From contig JACJWK010000005.1 of NCBI GenBank assembly GCA_020637195.1, positions 62,001-126,000 of the forward strand: DNA of 64,000 nucleotides, written 5' to 3'. Below are positions 18,085 to 26,359 of the stretch, one piece after another; position 1 is the stretch's first letter, and every line of letters begins with the position of its first letter. The translations under genes and the position numbers were made by a program. The notes below the pieces were generated by a model. It was not told the origin of the DNA, did not search any database, and saw nothing but the letters and a program-made list of their open reading frames with translations. The DNA is from Microthrixaceae bacterium (GTDB lineage: Bacteria > Actinomycetota > Acidimicrobiia > Acidimicrobiales > DATDAH01).

Positions 18085-18812
18085 CCCAGCTCGCTCCCCA
18101 GGTAGGCGTCGAGGACGTCCTGGTTCGACTGGATCTCCTCGGGCGTGCCACGGGCGATGACGCGGCCGAAGTCGAGCACCGAGATGTCCTCGCACACCTC
18201 CATCACCAGGGGGACGTCGTGCTCCACCATCAAGATGGCGAGCCCGTCACGGACCAGGTCCAGGAGCAGGTCGGCGAACTGGCGGGTCTCGCCGTCGTCG
18301 AGGCCCGAGGCGGGCTCGTCGAGGAGCAGGACCCGCGGCTCGATGGCGAGGGCCCGGGCCAGCTCCACGAGCCGGCACTGGCCGGTGGGCAGGGAGTCGA
18401 CCCGCTCGCCGGCCACGGCCCCGAGCCCGACCCGGTCGATGACCGCGGCGACCGTGCGCTCGTGGTGGCGGCGGCCGCCGCCGCTGAAGCTGCCGTGGAT
18501 CTCGGTGGCCACGAGCACGTTGTCCCAGACGGTGAGCGAGCTGAACACCTCGAGCTTCTGGAAGGTCCGGGCCAGTCCCCGGCGGGCCCGCTTGTGGGTG
18601 GCGAGGCGCGTGATGTCGTCGCCGGCGAGCAGCACCTGGCCGGCCGTGGTCTCCTGGAGACCCGTCAACACGTTGAAGGTGGTGGTCTTGCCCGCGCCGT
18701 TCGGGCCGATCAGCCCCGTGACGGCGCCGGCCTCCACCTCGAGGTCGACCGCGTCGACCGCGACGTGACCACCGAAGCGCACGGTGATGCCCCGAGCCTC
18801 AAGCAGAGCCAC
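18081..18812 (-). CDS. Liv-type ABC importer ATPase, LivG-like (system 2)
   Basis: 243-aa cytoplasmic ATPase of the second importer. Walker A GPNGAGKTT near residue 36, Walker B VLLLDEPASGLDD and the H-loop in VEHDV are intact; the signature region reads SLPTGQCRLVELARAL, a degenerate form typical of LivG. The ATG at 18812 lies 14 bp inside the end of the permease gene, so the two overlap. Downstream it overlaps the LivF gene in GTGA. Confidence 0.9.
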   Translation of the reverse strand: MALLEARGITVRFGGHVAVDAVDLEVEAGAVTGLIGPNGAGKTTTFNVLTGLQETTAGQVLLAGDDITRLATHKRARRGLARTFQKLEVFSSLTVWDNVLVATEIHGSFSGGGRRHHERTVAAVIDRVGLGAVAGERVDSLPTGQCRLVELARALAIEPRVLLLDEPASGLDDGETRQFADLLLDLVRDGLAILMVEHDVPLVMEVCEDISVLDFGRVIARGTPEEIQSNQDVLDAYLGSELG

Positions 18813-20931
18813 GGGCGAGCTCCTGGGGGTCGAGGCCGAGGGCCCGGTCGACGGCGGCCCGCTCGGCCGGGGTGAGGGGGCGCTCGAACGTGGCGGTGTC
18901 GAGGGGGTCCGGCCCGGTGTCCTGCTCGGGCCGGGAGCGACCCTCGCGCACCCAGCGGCCCGCCCGCGCCACGGCGGTGACGAGGTCGGCGGCGAGGCCG
19001 TCGGGGTTGCGCGACAACAAGATGCCGATCAGGCCCGGGGCGACGAGGGCGAAGTTCGTGATCAGGGGCCCGACGAACAGGGCGCTGGCCAGCAGCGTGA
19101 AGTTCTCCCCCACGGTCGAGAAGAACTGGAGGAGGAGCCCGCCGAGCAGGGCGCCGCTGACGAGGGCGATGCCGCCGACCACGCCCATCAACAAGATGGG
19201 CAGGCTCTGCGCGAACAGGAAGGTCTCCGAGCTCACCGACCCGGAGACCCCGCCGAACAGCGCCCCGCCGATGCCGGCGATGCCCGCCGAGAAGGCGAAG
19301 ACCCCCACCTTGGTGCGGGTGAGGTCGAGGCCCAGGGTGGCGCACGCGGCGGGCGAGTCCTTCATGGCCGAGAGCCGCCGCCCGAACGGGCCGCGCCGCA
19401 GCCACACCACGCCCGTGCCGAGGAGCGCGAACAGCACCGACAGCAGCACCAGGTACGAGCGGTCGTCGTCGAAGGTGAGGCCGAGGACCTCGGGCCGCGG
19501 CACCTGGATCGACCCGGCGCCGAAGAACCACGACTGGGTGAAGATGAACTTCTCCATGAACACCGCGAACGCCGCCGTGGCGAGGGCCAGGTAGATGCCG
19601 GCCAGCCGCAGCGCGGGCAGCGCGATCACCGCCCCCACCACCGCGGCCAGCGCCGCCGCGGCCAGCAGCCCCACCAAGGGCCCGGGCCCGTCGGCCACCT
19701 TCACCATGGCGAACGCACCGAGGCCGGCGAAGGTCATGGCCGCGAGCGAGATCTGGCCGCCGTAGCCCACGAGGGGCACGAGCGACAAGATGATGACGGC
19801 GGTCGCCAGCCCGAGGCTGAGGCGGGTGACGTTGGCCGTGCTCATCACCCGGGAGGCGGCGATGGTGACCACCACGAGCGCGCCGCCGGCGAGCAGGGCC
19901 GAGCGCATCGTCGGCACCCGGGCCGACTCCCGCACGCGCTGGACGCCGCCGGTGCGCAGGCGCTCGCTCGGCAGGGCGATGAGGATGAGGAACAACAAGA
20001 TGACCGGGATGGCGGGTTGGAGCCCGGCGAGCGAGACCCCGGCGACCTCGGTCGTGTTCAGGTCGAGGTAGTTGGCGCTGTAGTTCTCGGCGATCCCGAT
20101 CACGAGACCGCCGGCGAAGGTGAGGGGCAGCGACTTGAGCCGCCCGAACATCGCGGCCGCGTAGGCGTTGACGATGAGCAGGGTGAGGGGCAGGACGCTG
20201 AGCTGGAGCAACGGGGCGATGAGGATGCCCGAGAGCGCGGCGAGCGACGCGCCGAGCCCCCAGCTCAGCATCGCCGAGCGTCCCGGGTTCCCGCCGTTGA
20301 GCTGGCTGAGGGACCGGTCGTCGACCACCGCCCGCATCGCGACGCCCGACCGGGTGCGGTACAACAAGAAGCGCAGCCCGACCGCCACCGCCACCGCCAC
20401 GACGACGATGACGATGCGGTGCCACGTGACGTTGATCGCGCCGACGGTCACGGATTCGCCGGCGAAGAACTGGTCGACCCGGCGGCCGGCCGGCGGCCAC
20501 ACGATGTTGGCGATGCCGATGGCCATCGCCAGCAGGCCGATGGTGACCACCGTCGAGGTGATCTCCGACACGCCCTCGAGGCCCCGCATGATCACCCGCT
20601 CGACCAGGGCACCGAACAGGGGCGCGACGACGAGCAGGATCGCGGCGAGCGCGATCGGGGCCGGCCAGCCCCAGTCGTAGCGCAGCTGCCAGTAGGCGAA
20701 GGCGCCGAGCATGCCGAACGCGCCCTGCGCGAAGTTGAAGATGCCCGACGTGGTGTAGGTCACCACGAGGCCGCTGGCCGCGATGGCGTAGATGGCCCCG
20801 GTGGTGATGCCGAGGATCGTGAAGGTGAGCCAGTCCGAGAAGCCACCCTGGAACGCGATCAGGTAGCCGCAGAGGCCGACCCCCAGCGCGAGGCCGACTC
20901 CCCAGCGGCCCGTGTCGCCCAGGCGGCTCAC
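18799..20931 (-). CDS. Liv-type ABC importer permease, LivH-LivM fusion (system 2)
   Basis: 710-aa fused membrane component. The LivH half starts with YAIAASGLVVTYTTSGIFNFAQGAF-like sequence (motif SGIFNFAQGAFG) and the LivM half with LVPLVGYGGQISLAAMTF near residue 380. The chain ends with a ~60-residue cytosolic tail (RPLTPAERAAVDRALGLD) that has a counterpart in the system 3 permease but not in system 1. The GTG at 20931 overlaps the stop of the binding-protein gene, which fixes the start although the frame is open for another 440 codons upstream. Confidence 0.88.
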   Translation of the reverse strand: MSRLGDTGRWGVGLALGVGLCGYLIAFQGGFSDWLTFTILGITTGAIYAIAASGLVVTYTTSGIFNFAQGAFGMLGAFAYWQLRYDWGWPAPIALAAILLVVAPLFGALVERVIMRGLEGVSEITSTVVTIGLLAMAIGIANIVWPPAGRRVDQFFAGESVTVGAINVTWHRIVIVVVAVAVAVGLRFLLYRTRSGVAMRAVVDDRSLSQLNGGNPGRSAMLSWGLGASLAALSGILIAPLLQLSVLPLTLLIVNAYAAAMFGRLKSLPLTFAGGLVIGIAENYSANYLDLNTTEVAGVSLAGLQPAIPVILLFLILIALPSERLRTGGVQRVRESARVPTMRSALLAGGALVVVTIAASRVMSTANVTRLSLGLATAVIILSLVPLVGYGGQISLAAMTFAGLGAFAMVKVADGPGPLVGLLAAAALAAVVGAVIALPALRLAGIYLALATAAFAVFMEKFIFTQSWFFGAGSIQVPRPEVLGLTFDDDRSYLVLLSVLFALLGTGVVWLRRGPFGRRLSAMKDSPAACATLGLDLTRTKVGVFAFSAGIAGIGGALFGGVSGSVSSETFLFAQSLPILLMGVVGGIALVSGALLGGLLLQFFSTVGENFTLLASALFVGPLITNFALVAPGLIGILLSRNPDGLAADLVTAVARAGRWVREGRSRPEQDTGPDPLDTATFERPLTPAERAAVDRALGLDPQELARGSA

Positions 20932-22310
20932 CCGTCCTCGCTCGCGCCCTCGCCGTAGTCGCCGGTCAGCTCGACCACGTTCTCGGGATCGCAGGCGTAG
21001 CCCTCGTCGGGGAACGCCCGGGCGAAGCCCCCGTCGACCACCTCCATCTGGATGAAGCACTCGGTGATCAGGTTCTCGGCGGGGTCGGCCGGGGCGTGCA
21101 GCCCGCCGCCGTCCCACTCGGTGACCTGGTCGAGCTGCTCCACGAGGCAGTCGCGGGTCAGCTCGGCGCCGCAGGCCTTCGCCGCGGTGGCGAACAGCAG
21201 GCCCGCCGAGAAGGCCTGCACGCCGAGCAGCGCCGGCTTGGCATCGGCGCCGGCGGTCTGGCTCAGCCAGTCGAGGTACAGCGCCAGGGCCGGGTCCTGC
21301 GGGTCGTCCTCGAACGGCGCGGTGGTGATGCGCACGGTCGAGCCGTCGGCGACGGCACCGGCGGTCTCGGGGTAGGCGTCGTCGTAGAAGTTGGCCTCGA
21401 GGTCGACGACCTCGGGCTCGAAGCCCTGCTCGGCCATGGCGTTCTGGAGGTTGACGAACTCCTCGAAGGTGGAGGACATGGCCACGTACTCGACGCCGGC
21501 GTCGCGCATGGCCACGACGATGGGCGTCCAGTTGAGCTCGCCGATCTCGGCCGCCTGCTCGTAGACGAAGTCGAAGCCGACCTGCTCGTAGGCCTCGACC
21601 TGACGGTCGGCCTGGCGCTGGGTGACGGGGAGGTTGCTGTAGATGATCGCGGCGTGCTCGGCCGCCTCGGGGTGCTCCTCGACGATGCGGCGGGCCGCGC
21701 CCACGTTGAACTGGTAGGTGGCGTTGGGCAGCGGCTGGTACACCCGGTCGGACTCGGCCTTCTCGGGGCTGATGGTGAAGCCGGCCACGTCGACCAGGCC
21801 GCAGTCGACCATCGTCTGCGCCCCCGTCTCGTCCAGGGCGCCGCCGCCGCCGACCATGGCGAACGAGCTCTCGCACGCCTGCTGGACGACCTGGTTGTAG
21901 TTGAACAGCGCGGCGTCGAGCAGGGTGAGGTCCAGGGCTCGGCCGTTGACGCCGCCGAGGCTGTTGCAGTACTCGACGAAGGCCGTCATGGCCTGGTGGA
22001 CGCCGAGGTTCAGGCCGGGGGTGGCCTGGGCACCGGGGTCGGCGATGGTGGAGATGGCGATGGACTCGTCGGTGACCCCCTGGTCGGTGGCGCCGGAGGC
22101 GTCGCCGTCGCCGCAGGGCGTGGGCAACGTGCCCACCATGCCCTCCTCGCTCTGCGAGCCGCCGTCCGCGGTGGCCGCGTCGCCGCTCGCTCCGGACGCG
22201 GCCGCGGTGTCGACGCCCGCGTCCGAGCCCCCCTCGACGCGCGTGCCGCACGCGCCCACCACCAACAGCGCCGCCGCCGCCAGCGCCACGATCCCCCGCC
22301 GGTTCGTCAT
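20928..22310 (-). CDS. Liv-type ABC importer, substrate-binding lipoprotein (system 2)
   Basis: 460-aa type I periplasmic-binding protein. The N-terminus MTNRRGIVALAAAALLVVGAC is a lipoprotein signal with the lipid-modified Cys at residue 21, followed by a Ser/Gly/Asp/Ala-rich flexible spacer of ~50 residues before the folded domain (GVTDESIAISTIADPG). It is closely related to the system 3 protein (shared DGDASGATDQ/DGEPTAPEG-like entry, TPCGDG/SPCGDG, LNLG/LNQE, GLHAPADP/GLHAPTDP near the C-terminus), more so than to system 1. It follows the small membrane protein gene by 1 bp. Confidence 0.88.
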   Translation of the reverse strand: MTNRRGIVALAAAALLVVGACGTRVEGGSDAGVDTAAASGASGDAATADGGSQSEEGMVGTLPTPCGDGDASGATDQGVTDESIAISTIADPGAQATPGLNLGVHQAMTAFVEYCNSLGGVNGRALDLTLLDAALFNYNQVVQQACESSFAMVGGGGALDETGAQTMVDCGLVDVAGFTISPEKAESDRVYQPLPNATYQFNVGAARRIVEEHPEAAEHAAIIYSNLPVTQRQADRQVEAYEQVGFDFVYEQAAEIGELNWTPIVVAMRDAGVEYVAMSSTFEEFVNLQNAMAEQGFEPEVVDLEANFYDDAYPETAGAVADGSTVRITTAPFEDDPQDPALALYLDWLSQTAGADAKPALLGVQAFSAGLLFATAAKACGAELTRDCLVEQLDQVTEWDGGGLHAPADPAENLITECFIQMEVVDGGFARAFPDEGYACDPENVVELTGDYGEGASEDG

Positions 22311-22311
22311 G

Positions 22312-22650
22312 TCAGCCGGCCGATCGGTTCCGCTCTTCGTAGATGAGGCGCAGCATCCAGTAGCGGAGGAAGTGGGTGAGCGAGTAGCGCAGCCACAGCA
22401 CCGCGCCGACGACGGCGAGGATCAGGCCGAGGATGCCCACCGAGATGTAGGTGAGCGAGTCACGGCTGTCCGCGGCGCTGCTCGAGACGATGGCCATCAC
22501 CAGGGCCAGGACCGCGCCGACCACGGCCAGGGCCAGGCCGAGCGTGGTGAGCTGGCGCTCGCGCTCGATGGACCCGCCCTTGATGCGCAGCCCTGCGACC
22601 TCGGTCTCGAACTGGCCGAGCCGGTCGTCGCCCGCCTGGTTGTCAGTCAT
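22312..22650 (-). CDS. Small two-helix membrane protein at the 5' end of Liv operon 2
   Basis: 112-aa protein of unknown function. A polar N-terminus of ~38 residues precedes two hydrophobic helices (LGLALAVVGAVLALVMAI and VGILGLILAVVGAVLWL) and a basic amphipathic C-terminus (RYWMLRLIYEERNRS). It is a paralog of the protein at 16949-17329, so the same small protein type brackets the binding protein, permease and ATPases of importer 2. The ATG at 22650 is preceded by a good GGAGGAG ribosome-binding site. It is the first gene of the operon; the 88-bp gap upstream separates it from the end of importer 3. Confidence 0.72.
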   Translation of the reverse strand: MTDNQAGDDRLGQFETEVAGLRIKGGSIERERQLTTLGLALAVVGAVLALVMAIVSSSAADSRDSLTYISVGILGLILAVVGAVLWLRYSLTHFLRYWMLRLIYEERNRSAG

Positions 22651-22738
22651 CGCTCCTCCGTCTCCCCCCGGGATCGGGGTGGGCAGATCGTAGAGGGAGG
22701 GATCCTCCCCGTGTGTCGGTCATCGGTCGATGGGTCGC

Positions 22739-24253
22739 TCACCCGACGCCGCCCAGGTAGGCGGCGGCGAGCTCCTCGCCGATCTCGGCCGGTGCCCCGG
22801 TGCGCTGGACGCGGCCGTGCAGCATGATCGCGGCCACGTCGGCGACGCCCAGCACCTCGTGGGCGAACTGCTCGACGACGAGGATCGTGGTGCCCTCGTC
22901 GGCGATGGCCTGGACCTGCTCGTAGAGGCCGCTGACGATGATCGGCGCCAGGCCCATCGACAGCTCGTCGAGGAGCAGCACCGCCGGGTCGGTGGCGAGC
23001 GCACGCGCCATGGCCAGCATCTGCTGCTCACCGCCGGACATGGTTCCCGCCACCTGGCCCCGCCGCTCGGCGAGGCGCGGGAACCGGGTGAACGAGCGGT
23101 CGAGGATCTCGTCGAACGAGGCGCCGGTGAAGGTCGCCATCCGCAGGTTCTCGGTGACGGTGAGGTTGGGGAAGATGCCCCGCCCCTCGGGCACCAGGCA
23201 CACGCCGGCCCGGGCCAGCGCGTCGGCGTCGGCTCCGGTCACCCGGCGCCCGCACAGCGACACCGAGCCACCGGTCGGCGCCAGCAGCCCGCTGATGACC
23301 TTCAGGGTGGTGGACTTGCCGGCGCCGTTGGGGCCGAGCAGGGCGAACACCGTGCCCGCCTCGACGGCCAGGTCCACCCCGTGGAGCACGTCGATGTCGC
23401 CGTAGGCCGCCCGGACGTCCGCGACCTCGAGCAGGGGCACGCCGGTGCGGTCCTCGTCGCCCGGCGGCGCGGCGGCCGTGGTCGGCGACGCCGGCACGTC
23501 GGCGAGGTGCTCCTCGGCCGCGGTCTCGCGCTCGGCGCCGAGGTAGGCCTCCTGCACGACGGGGTCGGACTGGATGGTGGCCGGGTCGCCCTCGGCGATG
23601 ATCTCGCCGAAATCGAGCACGAAGATCCGCTCACACACCCCCATCACGAGGCTCATGTCGTGCTCGACGAGCAGGACGGCGAGGCCCTCGTCGGCCACCT
23701 GGCGCAGGACCGCGGCCATCTCGTGGGTCTCGGCCTCGTTCAGGCCCGACGACGGCTCGTCGAGCAGCAGCACCCGGGGCTGGCTGGCCAGCGCCCGGGC
23801 CAGCTCGACCAGCCGGGCCTTGCCGGTGGGCAGGCTGTCCACGCGCTGGTCGGCCAGGTCGGTGAGGCCGATGCGCGCGAGCAACTCGTCGACCACCTCG
23901 TCGGCGTCGGCGCCCTTGTCGCGCGCCCAGCGCTGGCGGACCTCGGCCCCGACCAGCACGTTCTCGCGCACGGTGAGCAGGCTGAACAGCTCGAGGCGCT
24001 GGAACGTCCGCGCCATGCCCCGTCGGGCCCGCTTGTGGGGCGCGAGGCCCGACACGTCGGCGCCGTCGATGAACACCTGGCCGCCCGAGGTCTCCTGGAG
24101 GCCGGTGAGCGCGTTGAAGATGGTGGTCTTGCCCGCCCCGTTGGGGCCGATGAGGCCGGTGACCCGACCCGCGTCGACCTGGAGGTCCACCTTGTTCACC
24201 GCGAGGTGGCCGCCGAAGCGGACCGACACCTCGCGAGCCTCGAGCAGGGCCAT
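22739..24253 (-). CDS. Liv-type ABC importer, fused LivG-LivF double ATPase (system 3)
   Basis: A single 504-aa chain carrying both nucleotide-binding domains. The N-terminal LivG-type domain (residues 1-~240) has GPNGAGKTT, VLLLDEPSSGLNE and VEHDM; the C-terminal LivF-type domain (~265-500) has GPNGAGKST, MSGGEQQML, VLLLDELSMGLAP and VVEQF. A ~25-residue Ala/Pro/Thr/Asp-rich linker joins them. In systems 1 and 2 the two ATPases are separate genes. Sequencing error is an unlikely cause because the linker is in frame and has clean codon use. The start codon overlaps the permease stop (TGATG). Confidence 0.9.
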   Translation of the reverse strand: MALLEAREVSVRFGGHLAVNKVDLQVDAGRVTGLIGPNGAGKTTIFNALTGLQETSGGQVFIDGADVSGLAPHKRARRGMARTFQRLELFSLLTVRENVLVGAEVRQRWARDKGADADEVVDELLARIGLTDLADQRVDSLPTGKARLVELARALASQPRVLLLDEPSSGLNEAETHEMAAVLRQVADEGLAVLLVEHDMSLVMGVCERIFVLDFGEIIAEGDPATIQSDPVVQEAYLGAERETAAEEHLADVPASPTTAAAPPGDEDRTGVPLLEVADVRAAYGDIDVLHGVDLAVEAGTVFALLGPNGAGKSTTLKVISGLLAPTGGSVSLCGRRVTGADADALARAGVCLVPEGRGIFPNLTVTENLRMATFTGASFDEILDRSFTRFPRLAERRGQVAGTMSGGEQQMLAMARALATDPAVLLLDELSMGLAPIIVSGLYEQVQAIADEGTTILVVEQFAHEVLGVADVAAIMLHGRVQRTGAPAEIGEELAAAYLGGVG

Positions 24254-26307
24254 CAGCGCGCCCCCTGGGGGCGGGCCAGCAGCTCGGCGTAGCCGTCGAT
24301 CTCGTCGAGGCCCAGCTCGTGGTCGATCCGGCGACGATCGTCCTCGGTGAAGTCCTCGGCCAGGCCGAGCCGGTCGAGGTCCGGCTCGGGCTCCTGGCGG
24401 CCGGCGGCGCGGGCCTGGCGCTTGGCCCGGGCCTCGCGGACGTTGCGGGCGATCTCGTTGACCGCGCCGTTGGGGTTGCGGCCGAGCGAGATGCCCAGCA
24501 GGCCGGGGGCGAGCAGGAAGAGGTTGGTGAGGCTGGGCCACACGTCGGGGACGATGAAGAAGAACAGGGCGTAGGCCATGCCGCCGAAGAGCGCCCCGCC
24601 CACGGCGCCGATGCCGCCGGACACGGCCAGCAGCACGACGGGCAGGCTCTGGAGGAACTGGAAGCGGTCGGGGCTGACCGACGTGAGCTGACCGCCGTAG
24701 AGCGCGCCGCCGAGGCCGGCGATCGCCGCGGACAGGGCGAAGACCTCCAGCTTGGTCATGGTCAGGTTCAGGCCGAGGGTGGTGCAGGCCGCCGGGCTGG
24801 TCTTCATCGCCTGGAGGCGGCGGCCGAACTCGCCCCGGCGGATGAGCACGACCAGGATCGCCACCAGGGCGAACACCGCCGAGAGCAGCACGAGGTACGA
24901 CTCGTCGGAGTCGAACGAGACGCCGAACAGCTCCGGGCGAGGGACCGCGAGGGCGCCGTTGGGCATGACCAGGCCCTGGTTGAACACCATCCGGTCCATG
25001 AACACCGCGAACGCGGCGGTGGCCAGCGCGAGGTACAGGCCGCTGAGGCGCAGGGCGGGCAGGGCGACCAGCGCACCGACCGCGGCGGTGACGACCGTGG
25101 CGAGCACCAGGCCCCACAGCGTGTTGTCGGCGCCGAAGTTGCCCATCACCACCGCGCCGATGCCGGCGAACGCCATGGGGGCGAGCGAGATCTGGCCGCC
25201 GTACCCGATCAGGGGGACGAGCGAGAGCATGATGATGGCGAGGGCCATGCCCTGGCCGACCTGGCCGACGCGGATCCCGCTGGCCACCTGCCCGAACACC
25301 CACGCCGCGGCGACGAGGGCCACGCCGCCGATCACCCAGCGCCGCACGGTGGGCACGGGCAGGTACTCACGGCTGCGCTGCTGCCCCGACCCGCGCACAC
25401 GCGTGGGGGGCAACACCAGGAGCACGACGAACAACAAGATGATCGGCACCGCCGGGCGGATGCCCGACAGCGAGATCGGCGTGGAGAACTGGTAGCCGAA
25501 GACCGAGGCGATCTGCTGGTCGCTCGGCAGGTACCCCACGAAGTACGACTCGCCGAGGCCCAGGATGAGCGCGCCGAGGAACGTGAGGGGCAGGTTGCGG
25601 AGGCGACCGATCATCGCGGCGGCGTAGGCGTTGATGACCAGCAGCGTCAGCGGGATGTAGGCGAGGTTGCCCTGGCTGCCCGCGAGGAGGATGCCGGCGA
25701 GCGCGGCCAACGACGTGCCGATGGCCCAGGCCAGCATCGACGCCCGTCCGGGGCGCCCGCCGTTGAGCTGGCTGAGGGGCCGGTCGTCCACCACGGCGCG
25801 CATGGCCACGCCGGTGCGGGTGCGGAAGAGGAAGGCCCGCAGGCCGAGGGCCACCACGATCGCGGCCAGCACGGTGATGAGGTCGTGCCAGGTGACGTTG
25901 ATGTCGCCGAGGTCGACCTTGTTCGGGTCGAAGAACCCGGGCAGGCGCCGGCCCGCCGCCGGGTACAGGATCGGGATCAGCTGGAACACGAAGAACAACA
26001 AGCTGACCGAGACCACGATCTTGATGACCTCGGTCGTGCCCTCGATGCCCCGGAAGATGAAGCGCTCGATCAGGCCGCCGAACGCCGGCGCGATGAGGAA
26101 GAGCACGACGAGCAGCGCCAACGGCGCGGGCCAGCCCCACTCCACCCGGAGCTGCCAGTACAAGAAGGCGGCCGCCATCCCGAAGGCGCCCTGGGCGAAG
26201 TTGAAGATGCCCGACGTCGTGTACGTGACGACGAGGCCGCTGGCCGCGACGGCGTAGATCGCGGCGGTGACGATGCCGAGGACGGTGAAGGAGAGGAACT
26301 GGCTCAC
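24253..26307 (-). CDS. Liv-type ABC importer permease, LivH-LivM fusion (system 3)
   Basis: 684-aa fused permease, closest to that of system 2. LivH half: AVAASGLVVTYTTSGIFNF; LivM half: LVPLIGYGGQISLAPMAF around residue 360. The C-terminus carries a cytosolic tail (FTEDDRRRIDHELGLDEIDG) similar to the system 2 tail. GTG start at 26307 with GAGAGG upstream, 52 bp after the binding-protein gene. It overlaps the fused ATPase gene by one base. Confidence 0.9.
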   Translation of the reverse strand: MSQFLSFTVLGIVTAAIYAVAASGLVVTYTTSGIFNFAQGAFGMAAAFLYWQLRVEWGWPAPLALLVVLFLIAPAFGGLIERFIFRGIEGTTEVIKIVVSVSLLFFVFQLIPILYPAAGRRLPGFFDPNKVDLGDINVTWHDLITVLAAIVVALGLRAFLFRTRTGVAMRAVVDDRPLSQLNGGRPGRASMLAWAIGTSLAALAGILLAGSQGNLAYIPLTLLVINAYAAAMIGRLRNLPLTFLGALILGLGESYFVGYLPSDQQIASVFGYQFSTPISLSGIRPAVPIILLFVVLLVLPPTRVRGSGQQRSREYLPVPTVRRWVIGGVALVAAAWVFGQVASGIRVGQVGQGMALAIIMLSLVPLIGYGGQISLAPMAFAGIGAVVMGNFGADNTLWGLVLATVVTAAVGALVALPALRLSGLYLALATAAFAVFMDRMVFNQGLVMPNGALAVPRPELFGVSFDSDESYLVLLSAVFALVAILVVLIRRGEFGRRLQAMKTSPAACTTLGLNLTMTKLEVFALSAAIAGLGGALYGGQLTSVSPDRFQFLQSLPVVLLAVSGGIGAVGGALFGGMAYALFFFIVPDVWPSLTNLFLLAPGLLGISLGRNPNGAVNEIARNVREARAKRQARAAGRQEPEPDLDRLGLAEDFTEDDRRRIDHELGLDEIDGYAELLARPQGAR

Positions 26308-26359
26308 GCCGGCACCTCTCCCTCACCGACCGGCGCGGTCGGCAGGGGCACGGTCGGGC

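Noticed and set aside
22690..22715. GGAGGATCC-like symmetry between importers 2 and 3 as a terminator
   Set aside because: Arms are imperfect and short; no T-run; chance symmetry in GC-rich DNA is likely.
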